Below are positions 57,893 to 64,000 of a DNA stretch of 64,000 nucleotides, piece by piece. This DNA is from Rhodobacterales bacterium (lineage in GTDB: Bacteria > Pseudomonadota > Alphaproteobacteria > Rhizobiales > Stappiaceae), in assembly GCA_008107755.1 (NCBI GenBank), contig VIRH01000058.1, positions 248,001-312,000 on the forward strand. Reading direction: 5' to 3'. Numbering within the stretch: the stretch's first letter is position 1; each line of letters starts with the position of its first letter. Under the pieces are notes generated by a model. The model did not search any database. It worked only from the letters and a program-made list of their open reading frames with translations, and had not been told where the DNA came from. A program made the position numbers and the translations under genes.

Positions 57893-58927
57893 ATGTCCGG
57901 ACGCACGCACGATGAAATTGGTCAATCGATAGCATTCGTACTCATGGACAGGTTTTCCATGAATGCTTTTGCCAGCGTCGTTGAACCGTTAAGAATAGCA
58001 AACCGCCTTCTCGGCCGGGCCTATTACGTCTGGACGACTTACTCCCTCGACGGAAACTCCATCGTAGCCAGCAACGGATGCGAAGTATCCGTGAAAAAGT
58101 CTGTGCGAGAACTCAACGATGCCGACGTTACTCTTCTTTGTACGGGCATAGATGTCGAGCGTCTGCCTCTCGATGCGGAACTTGGCAACAAGTTGCGGCG
58201 CCTCAACGCGATGGGCCGCACGTTCGGAGCGATCTGCACCGGTGCCTATCTTCTTGCCCGTTACAATCTGCTCGACGGACGCCGCTGCACCATTCACTGG
58301 GAAAATCTGCGCTCCCTGCGCGAGGAGTTCCCGGATGTTGAAGTCACGTCGGACATCTTTGCCATTGACCGCAACTGCATCACCTGCGCGGGCGGCATGT
58401 CGTCCCTCGACATGATGCTCCGTCTCATTGCAATTCAGCACGGCGCATATCTCGCGCACGAAGTAGCGGAAGTCGCGCTCTACCAGAACATGCGCTCCGG
58501 CGAATCCGCGCAGCGACACGACATCGAGGCCCGGACAGGCATTTCCAACGCCAAGATCCTGGATGCGATCCGGATCATGGATCTTCACATCGAGGATCCG
58601 CTGAGCTGCCAGCAACTCGCGATGACAGTCAATCTGTCTCCGCGCCAGCTTGAGCGACTGTTCCGGCGTCACTTCAACTGCACGCCCGGTCAGTATTACC
58701 TGCGCCTTCGTCTCGAAACAGCCCGGGACCTGCTGCGGCGCACCAGCCGACCGGTTCTGGATGTGGCGCTTGCCTGTGGTTTTGCATCGACGTCGCATTT
58801 CACCAAATGCTACCGCGAGCGCTTCCTGTGCACACCGACAGAGGAACGTCATTCCTATCAGTGGGCGAACAACCGCCCCGCCTCGGGCGTTGGAACGGCC
58901 GTCCCGATGCGTCTCGTTGCCAAATAG
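57893..58927 (+). CDS. GlxA-family AraC-type regulator with DJ-1/PfpI-like domain
   Basis: Encodes about 344 residues. The N-terminal ~190 residues are a class I glutamine-amidotransferase-like (DJ-1/PfpI) domain: IAFVLMDRFSMNAFASVVEP and GRTFGAICTGAYLLARYNLL with the nucleophile-elbow Cys, plus CTIHWENLRSL. The C-terminal ~100 residues are an AraC double helix-turn-helix (LSCQQLAMTVNLSPRQLERL, PVLDVALACGFASTSHFTKC). Relatives in alphaproteobacteria control glycine betaine, carnitine or choline metabolism (GbdR/CdhR-like), but the target here is unknown and no such catabolic genes are adjacent. GAGG lies nine bases before the ATG; the gene ends at a strong terminator. Confidence 0.92.
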   Translation: MSGRTHDEIGQSIAFVLMDRFSMNAFASVVEPLRIANRLLGRAYYVWTTYSLDGNSIVASNGCEVSVKKSVRELNDADVTLLCTGIDVERLPLDAELGNKLRRLNAMGRTFGAICTGAYLLARYNLLDGRRCTIHWENLRSLREEFPDVEVTSDIFAIDRNCITCAGGMSSLDMMLRLIAIQHGAYLAHEVAEVALYQNMRSGESAQRHDIEARTGISNAKILDAIRIMDLHIEDPLSCQQLAMTVNLSPRQLERLFRRHFNCTPGQYYLRLRLETARDLLRRTSRPVLDVALACGFASTSHFTKCYRERFLCTPTEERHSYQWANNRPASGVGTAVPMRLVAK

Positions 58928-58952
58928 GCGTCACCGGGAATTTGAGTGCCTC

Positions 58953-58977
58953 AAACGCCGCCTTCGGGTGGCGTTTT
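58953..58977 (+). terminator. Terminator between converging regulator and permease genes
   Basis: AAACGCCGCC (with one G-T pair), tetraloop TTCG, GGTGGCGTTT, then T: a 10-bp stem ending in TTTT on the plus strand, 26 bases after the regulator stop. Its edge touches the stop codon of the converging permease gene. Confidence 0.85.
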
Positions 58978-59747
58978 CAATTGAGGCGCCACAGTCCGAG
59001 CGGAATGAGATAGAGGCCAAGCGCCAGGATCGCCAGCAGGATCAGCTTGCGGAACGTCGCCTCCGAAACAACGCGGCGCACTCGCTGACCGACCCAGACC
59101 CCGGAGAGCGCCGGGATCACGAGTGCAAGCGACGCCAAGGCTTCCTCTTCCGCCATAAGGCCGAAACTGCCTAGCGACACCGCCAGAGCGATGGTCGAGA
59201 ACAGGAACAGAAGCCCCATGGCCTGGATGAGCTCGTCTCGTGACAAGCCGATCGCCTGAAGATACATGACACCGGGAACGGAATAGGATCCGGTCAAACC
59301 GGAAAACACACCATTCAGAAGGCCCGCTGCAATGCCGACCGGCACTTCGCGGACACGCGGCACCGAAAAGACAACACCGGCAAGTCCAGGAACCGCGTAA
59401 AGAATCATCAGGCCACCAAGCAGAAGATCGGCTGCGCCCTCTGGAAGCCTGGTGAGAATAAAGGTTCCGGCGCCAAGCATCACGACCGCGGCCAGCAGGA
59501 ACGGCCACAACCTCGCAAGCATTGGCTTGAAAAATGGTCCGGAAACGGCTTGCCACAAATTCGTGAGGAACGCCGGCAGAAGGATCAGCACCATGGCCTT
59601 TTCAACACCCACGAAGACCGTCATCAATCCGAGACTGATCGTTGGCAGGCCCAGCCCCACCAACCCCTTGATGAATCCGGCACCCAGAAAGACAAGGATC
59701 GAAATCGCGATCAGGTCCAGGCCTGCGCCGGACACCAGATCAGTCAT
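58977..59747 (-). CDS. TauE/SafE-type (TSUP) membrane permease
   Basis: Encodes about 256 residues with about eight hydrophobic segments. Typical TSUP text: ISILVFLGAGFIKGLVGLGL then PTISLGLMTVF near the N-terminus, and the repeat in the second half GIAAGLLNGVFSGLTGSYSV then PGVMYLQAIGLSRDELIQAM. Family members move sulfite, sulfoacetate, organic anions and other small acids across the inner membrane. The ATG at 59747 overlaps the stop of the upstream solute-binding-protein gene by eight bases, so translation is coupled. Such a dedicated periplasmic partner is unusual for this family. In-frame residues upstream of 59747 lie inside the partner gene in another frame and are not used. Confidence 0.88.
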   Translation of the reverse strand: MTDLVSGAGLDLIAISILVFLGAGFIKGLVGLGLPTISLGLMTVFVGVEKAMVLILLPAFLTNLWQAVSGPFFKPMLARLWPFLLAAVVMLGAGTFILTRLPEGAADLLLGGLMILYAVPGLAGVVFSVPRVREVPVGIAAGLLNGVFSGLTGSYSVPGVMYLQAIGLSRDELIQAMGLLFLFSTIALAVSLGSFGLMAEEEALASLALVIPALSGVWVGQRVRRVVSEATFRKLILLAILALGLYLIPLGLWRLN

Positions 59748-60561
59748 CAACAGATAGCCCCTCGACTTTAGCAGCCTGGTAAGTCCGCGTAAGTTCTTCG
59801 ACATTTCCAGCAGCGATGCGCTGCTCCAGTTCGCGGTCGAAAGCTTCAAGAAGGTGGATGCACGGCGACGTCCTCGAGAAGAGGAAATGCACCGAATTGA
59901 TCATGGCAGGCCAAGCGAGGGCGTCGAGATGATCAGAAGCATTCAGCTGATCGATCATCCGATCACCATCCTGACGAGAGGTGATGAAATAATCGACCTT
60001 TCCCTCCAGCAGAAGCCTCATGTTCATGGAAAGATCATCAAAAGGATGACTTTCCACCTTGAGACGCTCGGAGGCGAACGTGTCGAATTGCTCGCCGAAG
60101 GAAGCGCCGAAGGGAATGAGGCCTCTCAGTCCGATCAGGTCTTCCAGCCTTCCCGGCTGCTCGACCATGGTCTTGCGCATGAAGACAGCGACTTCCTCGA
60201 CCGTCACGCGAACGCTATAGGCGAATTTCTCCAACCGCTCCTCAGTCCGGTACGCTCCCGTAATCATGTCAATACCGCCATTTTCCAACGTCACCAAGAC
60301 CCGCTTCCACGGCAGCTCCGGCCCGGCTTCAACGGACACCTGCAGCTTGCCGAGTATCTCCCTTGCAAGATCCGGAAACACGCCTTCCAGCGTTTGCGTC
60401 TCCCGATTGCGCATGGCGATCGGAAACCAGTCACTGGCGCCATTTAGCCTGACGTTCGTGCATCCCTCAGCGTCAGCGCGAGCGTCGTGGCTAAAGCCCA
60501 GGCTGAGCAACAACGAACAGAGGAAGGCCGCCTTGATCAAGAACCTGCAATGAAAGCACAT
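59740..60561 (-). CDS. Periplasmic substrate-binding protein, family 3 (PBPb-like)
   Basis: Encodes about 273 residues. A signal peptide (FLIKAAFLCSLLLSLGFSHD, cleavage near ARA-DA) is followed by a type-3 solute-binding fold: VRLNGASDWFPIAMRNRETQ, LEGVFPDLAREILGKL, NGGIDMITGAYRTEERLEKF, VFMRKTMVEQPGRLEDLIGL, FGASFGEQFDTFASERL and LLEGKVDYFITSRQDGDRMI. The family usually binds amino acids or small acids for ABC importers or for sensory proteins. No ABC genes are nearby; instead the stop codon overlaps the TSUP permease start. Two Cys near residues 34 and ~238 could pair. The ligand is unknown. Confidence 0.85.
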   Translation of the reverse strand: MCFHCRFLIKAAFLCSLLLSLGFSHDARADAEGCTNVRLNGASDWFPIAMRNRETQTLEGVFPDLAREILGKLQVSVEAGPELPWKRVLVTLENGGIDMITGAYRTEERLEKFAYSVRVTVEEVAVFMRKTMVEQPGRLEDLIGLRGLIPFGASFGEQFDTFASERLKVESHPFDDLSMNMRLLLEGKVDYFITSRQDGDRMIDQLNASDHLDALAWPAMINSVHFLFSRTSPCIHLLEAFDRELEQRIAAGNVEELTRTYQAAKVEGLSVDD

Positions 60562-60795
60562 GGAGAAGCGACCATAAGAATTTCCACCTAAGAAGCGACG
60601 ACCATCAAACCACGTTCAGCGCGCCGGTCAATCCGAGACCTCGGCAGCCGCCGTTGCACTCGTATTTTACTGATATTATTTACAAAACATATACCTTGCC
60701 CCTCGGCCACACCAGAACTTTCTATTACGGGTTGTGGGCGGGGTGTACCTCCTCGACTCCCTTTACGCGTTTGGTGGAAATGCTAAGGTCAAGCG

Positions 60796-62007
60796 ATGAA
60801 AACCACCACCGCTGTCCGACTGCCCAATTCACAGGCGCGACGTCTTTTCCTTCAAAAACACGGTCTCTCAGAAGCACCGAAAGGTCCCGGCAAAGGCGAT
60901 GATCTGACCGCCGTGATCGACCGGCTGGGGTTCGTGCAGGTCGACAGTATCAACACGGTGGCGCGTGCACACCACATGATCCTTGCCGCACGGCGTCCCG
61001 CTTACAAGGAAAAGAATCTCAAGCACCACCTGGAACGGGACCGACTGCTGTTCGAACACTGGACCCACGACGCATCCGTTATCCCTATGACGTTCTATCC
61101 CCACTGGCGCTTGCGCTTCGAACGTGACCGGGAGCGGCTGATGTCGCGTTGGCGGACCTGGCAGCAGAACGACTTCGAGACGAAGTTCGAGGAGGTTCTG
61201 GAGAAGATCAGAGCCCATGGACCGGTGACCTCCGCCTCTGTCGGCGAAGAGGAAGAACGCAGCAATGGGGGCTGGTGGGAGTGGCACCCGTCCAAGACCG
61301 CCCTTGAATTCCTGTGGCGGACCGGCCAGCTGGCTGTGCGCGGCCGGAATAGTTTCCAGAAGGTCTACGACCTGACGGAGCGGGTAATCCCGAAGCCGTA
61401 TCTGGATATCCGATACGAGGTTAGGGAAACCGTGGACTGGGCCGCACGCTCTGCCCTCGACAGGCTGGGCTTCGCCACGTCCGGTGAGATTGCCGCCTTC
61501 TGGGCCCTCATCACCCCGCAGGAGTCGAAGGACTGGTGCCTTGCGGCGGTAAAGCGCGGCGAGATCATGGAAATCGAGATGGAATGCGCAGACGGTGCGT
61601 GGCGCAAGGTCTTCGCCTATCCCCAGACGCTCGAAGAGGTCCCTTCCCTGTCGGAGCCGGCGCCGCGCGTGCGCATCCTCTCGCCTTTCGACCCGGCCTT
61701 GCGCGACCGCAAACGCACGGAGCGCCTGTTCGGCTTCCACTACAGGATCGAGATCTTCGTGCCCGAACCCAAGCGCCGCTTCGGCTATTATGTCTTCCCG
61801 GTCATGGAGAAAGACAGGCTCATCGGCCGCATCGACATGAAGGCGCTTCGGGCCGACGACCGTCTGCATGTGCGCGCCTTCTGGCCGGAGCCGGGGGTGC
61901 GGATCAGCAAGGGACGGCTGGCGCGCCTGGAATCCGAGCTATCCCGTCTGGCCCGGTTCTCGGGCTGCGCGACTGTAGGCTTCGAGGCGGACTGGCTGAA
62001 GTCCTGA
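60796..62007 (+). CDS. ycaQ: YcaQ-like DNA glycosylase (HTH_42 family)
   Basis: Encodes about 403 residues of the AlkZ/YcaQ superfamily of tandem winged-helix glycosylases, which unhook interstrand DNA cross-links or excise bulky bases. Seen: SQARRLFLQKHGLSE, the catalytic QxD in FVQVDSINTVARAHHMILAA, LFEHWTHDASVIPMTFYPHW, EFLWRTGQLAVRGRNSFQKV, YDLTERVIP and RILSPFDPALRDRKRTERLF. Length is normal. The motifs Gln and Asp of QVD are both present, so activity is expected. Its last codons overlap the first codons of a TctA permease remnant in another frame. Upstream 230 bases are AT-rich and probably carry its promoter. Confidence 0.92.
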   Translation: MKTTTAVRLPNSQARRLFLQKHGLSEAPKGPGKGDDLTAVIDRLGFVQVDSINTVARAHHMILAARRPAYKEKNLKHHLERDRLLFEHWTHDASVIPMTFYPHWRLRFERDRERLMSRWRTWQQNDFETKFEEVLEKIRAHGPVTSASVGEEEERSNGGWWEWHPSKTALEFLWRTGQLAVRGRNSFQKVYDLTERVIPKPYLDIRYEVRETVDWAARSALDRLGFATSGEIAAFWALITPQESKDWCLAAVKRGEIMEIEMECADGAWRKVFAYPQTLEEVPSLSEPAPRVRILSPFDPALRDRKRTERLFGFHYRIEIFVPEPKRRFGYYVFPVMEKDRLIGRIDMKALRADDRLHVRAFWPEPGVRISKGRLARLESELSRLARFSGCATVGFEADWLKS

Positions 62008-62250
62008 TCGGCTGCGCCGTTCTGGGATGGCTGATGAATCGGGAGGGGTATCCGGTTGTCGCGGTGGTGATCGGGCTCATGCTGGGGTCCACCGCCATAC
62101 GGAGCTGATCAGGGGTTTCCAGCTTTATTCCGGCAATCTCTTGGTCTTTTGGTCCAGCCCGATCTGCGTCGTGCTGATCGTTGCCACCCTGCTCAGCATC
62201 GGGACAGCGCTGTGGAGAGCACGCTCGAGTTCAAATCCAACGGCGCCAGA
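61998..62250 (+). pseudogene. tctA: Remnant of a tripartite tricarboxylate transporter permease (TctA), C-terminal end, frameshifted
   Basis: From 61998 one frame reads EVLIGCAVLGWLMNREGYPV then VAVVIGLMLGSTAIRS and hits TGA at 62106-62108. From about 62100 the next frame continues ELIRGFQLYSGNLLVFWSSP then ICVVLIVATLLSIGTALWR. Joined, this matches the last ~80 residues of TctA permeases (typically G-x-L-M-x-x-x-G-x-P ... LG ... E-x-x-x-RR-x-L-x-x-S-G-G ... F-x-x-P). There is a frame change near 62100 and nothing of the first ~400 residues. No start or ribosome-binding site is seen. It is sandwiched between ycaQ and nadV, so it appears to be debris of a deletion. Confidence 0.75.
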
Positions 62251-62258
62251 ACAAATAT

Positions 62259-62296
62259 CGACCCCGGCGGCGTCCCGAAGAACGCCGCCGGGGTCG
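62259..62296 (-). terminator. Long-stem terminator of nadV
   Basis: CGACCCCGGCGGCGT (62259-62273) and ACGCCGCCGGGGTCG (62282-62296) form a perfect 15-bp stem with an 8-base loop, starting nine bases after the nadV stop. On the minus strand it is followed by ATATTTGTTC, only moderately T-rich. Confidence 0.75.
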
Positions 62297-62304
62297 GTGT
62301 CATG

Positions 62305-63711
62305 TCAGGCCGAGACGGTCTCCAGCAGGTGCTTGCCCGCCCTCGCCCTGACATCCTCGAAGCTCCACTCGGTCAGCAATTCACCGTTCCGGTAGACCGT
62401 CTGAAGCCGGTCTTCACCTTCTGCGATGTCATCCAGCCGCGTCGCGGCAAGGGTCCCGTCCACCGAGACCACCGCCTGACGGCCGGCTTTCGAGGCCTTG
62501 CCCGGATCTGTCGCCGGTTTCTTGGAGACATCGGCCCACTCGCCGCTGCCGGTTTCCATCGCGTTCGCCTTCATCGCAAAGCGCATGGTGTCGCGGTTGA
62601 TCCGCTGCAGCATGCCGCCTCCCATTCCGAAGGCGATGTTGTCGATCGACCAGTCGTTCTCGACCATCTTGCCGACCAGTCTGCCGATCGTCGTCAGCGA
62701 CATGCCGTCGCCCTGGATGATCCGGATCGCCGGGTCGAGGACCTTGGCGCCCTTTTCGTTGACGCTGCCACCGTAATGGCGCCACAGGGTTTCCAGAATG
62801 CGCAGCGGGGTTTCGACCGGGTTGCCGGAATCAGGCCTTACGACGATTGTCGCTCCCGATTGAAGCACGCGCTCTTTCAGGCTGCCTGACCAGATGTTCT
62901 CGACGGCGTTGTCGATGTCGTAACTGTCGGAGACGACGGCGACCATCTTTCCCTTCTGCGCGAACTGGTCGAGCATGTTCGCATAGGCATCCTCTTCGCG
63001 CTCCCGGCCCCAACTCGTCATCGTCGAGTGTTCTGCCGCTGGGATGGAGAAGCCGGGAACCTCGCCGCCGTAGAAGGTCATGGCCGCCTCGAGGGCTTCC
63101 ATCGTGTCCGTTCCGGCAAAGTTCACCAGATGCGCCATGCCACCGAGGCCCGCGCTTTGCGCCGAAGAGACGCCCCTTGCGCCGAAATCGTGCAGCTTGA
63201 ACGGTATCTGCGCATCCGGATCGTCAGAGGTCGCCATCAGTCCCTTGTAGATGGTCTGCTTGGCAAGGAACGACACGGTGGCAACTGTCGAGGGATACCA
63301 GATCGCGCGCAGAAGGCCGGTCTCGACCCAGGTCGTCAGCCAGGGCATGCGGGTGTCGGTGTTTTCCACCTGAACCATCGGCACGCCGCTCGGCACCAGA
63401 GCGCCTTCGGGCAAGGCCTTGATTTCCAGGGGAAACAGTCCGCCGTGGTCGTTGAGGATCTGCTCCCAGCCGGTCCGGTTGAACGGAACGCCATGAGCGG
63501 CGCAGATGGCCGTAGCTCGCTTGATGTCGTCCGCCGTGATTGGCTTCAGCAGGACGTCCTTCAGATAGGCCTGCAGCCCGAAGAACAGGACGTGGCTGGA
63601 AAAGTCGTTCGCACGCGCCTCGACATAGGCCGAGATCCGACGGGCTTCAGGAGGGTATTGCAGGAAGTGCGACTGCTTGTAGCTGTCGGTCGCCAAAAGC
63701 GGATTCGTCAT
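62305..63711 (-). CDS. nadV: Nicotinamide phosphoribosyltransferase
   Basis: Encodes about 468 residues of the NAMPT/NadV type, which join nicotinamide and PRPP to nicotinamide mononucleotide. Seen: NPLLATDSYKQSHFLQYPPE, VLFFGLQAYLKDVL, LHDFGARGVSSAQSAGLGGM, SIPAAEHSTMTSWGREREED, VVSDSYDIDNAVENIWSG, IVVRPDSGNPVETP (the phosphate/ribose site RPDSGNP), IIQGDGM and NIAFGMGGGMLQRINRDTMR. Length is right for NadV and longer than for nicotinate PRTase. GAGGAG precedes ATG 63711. It follows the nadM-like gene by 62 bases in the same direction, together forming the two-step nicotinamide-to-NAD+ salvage route. Confidence 0.95.
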   Translation of the reverse strand: MTNPLLATDSYKQSHFLQYPPEARRISAYVEARANDFSSHVLFFGLQAYLKDVLLKPITADDIKRATAICAAHGVPFNRTGWEQILNDHGGLFPLEIKALPEGALVPSGVPMVQVENTDTRMPWLTTWVETGLLRAIWYPSTVATVSFLAKQTIYKGLMATSDDPDAQIPFKLHDFGARGVSSAQSAGLGGMAHLVNFAGTDTMEALEAAMTFYGGEVPGFSIPAAEHSTMTSWGREREEDAYANMLDQFAQKGKMVAVVSDSYDIDNAVENIWSGSLKERVLQSGATIVVRPDSGNPVETPLRILETLWRHYGGSVNEKGAKVLDPAIRIIQGDGMSLTTIGRLVGKMVENDWSIDNIAFGMGGGMLQRINRDTMRFAMKANAMETGSGEWADVSKKPATDPGKASKAGRQAVVSVDGTLAATRLDDIAEGEDRLQTVYRNGELLTEWSFEDVRARAGKHLLETVSA

Positions 63712-63773
63712 TGTGAACTCCTCACGTGACATTTTTCGGTAATGCCCGCGGGCCTCACCCGCAGGCGGCAAGA

Positions 63774-64000
63774 TCAGAGATCAGCCATCATGCTGATGAT
63801 CGACCAGTGGTCCTCGAAGAACTGTTCGGATTCCAGATCCCCGAGGCGGTACCAGTTGGCGGCCCGGGCATCGTCGCCGCCGGTCACCGAAAACAGCTCC
63901 CGCCGTTCGGGAAGCCGGAACAGGAACGCGTGGGTGATGACCCGGCCACGCAGCGACCTGTCAGGATGGTCGAAAACACGTGTTCTCGCGCTGTCGATGA
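63774..64000 (-). CDS. nadM: NadM-type bifunctional NMN adenylyltransferase / Nudix hydrolase, C-terminal part (5' cut by window)
   Basis: The last ~75 codons read VFDHPDRSLRGRVITHAFLF, RLPERRELFSVTGGDDARAA, NWYRLGDLESEQFFEDHWSI and ISMMADL, then TGA. VFDHPDRSLRGR-ITHAF is the hallmark of the Nudix domain of NadM/NudV proteins (ADP-ribose pyrophosphatase part), which usually follow an N-terminal NMN adenylyltransferase. Only the end of the Nudix domain is in the window. The neighbour nadV supports the assignment: NadV makes NMN and NadM adenylylates it to NAD+. A stand-alone Nudix protein (NrtR-like) is the main alternative, but NrtR has a C-terminal winged helix that is absent here. Confidence 0.82.
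   Translation of the reverse strand, partial: IDSARTRVFDHPDRSLRGRVITHAFLFRLPERRELFSVTGGDDARAANWYRLGDLESEQFFEDHWSIISMMADL

Noticed and set aside
1-64000. CRISPR arrays, insertion sequences, prophage genes, rRNA operon.
   Set aside because: No regularly spaced repeats, transposase or integrase motifs, phage structural genes or rRNA sequence were recognised on reading both strands.

Overview
The window looks like chromosomal DNA from an alphaproteobacterium of the order Hyphomicrobiales (Rhizobiales), probably near Stappiaceae (Roseibium/Labrenzia/Stappia). This is inferred from protein resemblance, high GC coding DNA, the psd-pssA pair, the gor-DUF2059-rpiA next to gph arrangement, a perfect CtrA-type box (TTAA-N7-TTAAC), and palindromic intergenic repeats of a type common in this order. 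No insertion sequence, phage, plasmid origin or CRISPR array was seen. Genes are dense and mostly housekeeping, with small accessory islands.

Layout. 0-3 kb: 3' end of a mannose-1-phosphate guanylyltransferase, an exported protein behind a CtrA box, allantoinase (puuE) and a small membrane protein. 3-8.6 kb: a PadR regulator behind a large symmetric operator dyad, then a membrane-fusion protein and an unusual RND pump. 8.7-13.9 kb: a MarR-GNAT fusion with a perfect palindrome at its start, an SDR, the phosphatidylethanolamine pair psd-pssA, and a LysR regulator. 13.9-18.1 kb: a cysteine-rich ArsR regulator directly upstream of an Atm1-type ABC exporter, then a LysM protein. 18.3-25.6 kb: LOG-family protein, RarD, citramalate synthase, GFA protein, cysS and an L,D-transpeptidase. 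25.7-37 kb: ArsR, CreA, a metallo-beta-lactamase-fold protein with altered metal ligands, a DUF2865 protein, a gltX paralogue, an MFS transporter, nadE, a response regulator and class II DAHP synthase. 37-48 kb: VIT1-like transporter, a cyclotransferase, a class V aminotransferase, a diguanylate cyclase, gor, DUF2059, rpiA, gph and a DUF4139 protein. 48.2 kb: tRNA-Val(CAC).

49.3-56.3 kb is the most distinctive region. A TPR-containing glycosyltransferase converges on a four-gene operon: a NeuB-like nonulosonate synthase fused to a xylose-isomerase-like TIM barrel, a GDP-mannose-4,6-dehydratase-like enzyme, a CMP-nonulosonate cytidylyltransferase and a methyltransferase. It reads as a compact protein-glycosylation module, possibly for flagellin as with Caulobacter FlmG, but lacking several genes of the known pseudaminic and legionaminic acid routes.

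56.6-64 kb: ferredoxin-NADP reductase, a GlxA-type regulator, a solute-binding protein translationally coupled to a TauE/SafE-type permease, a YcaQ-like DNA glycosylase, a frameshifted tail of a TctA permease, and the NAD salvage pair nadV-nadM (nadM cut by the window end).

Starts were chosen by ribosome-binding site, overlap and family length. Membrane segments and domains were judged by eye. Function names rest on recognised motifs and family resemblance, not on database searches.
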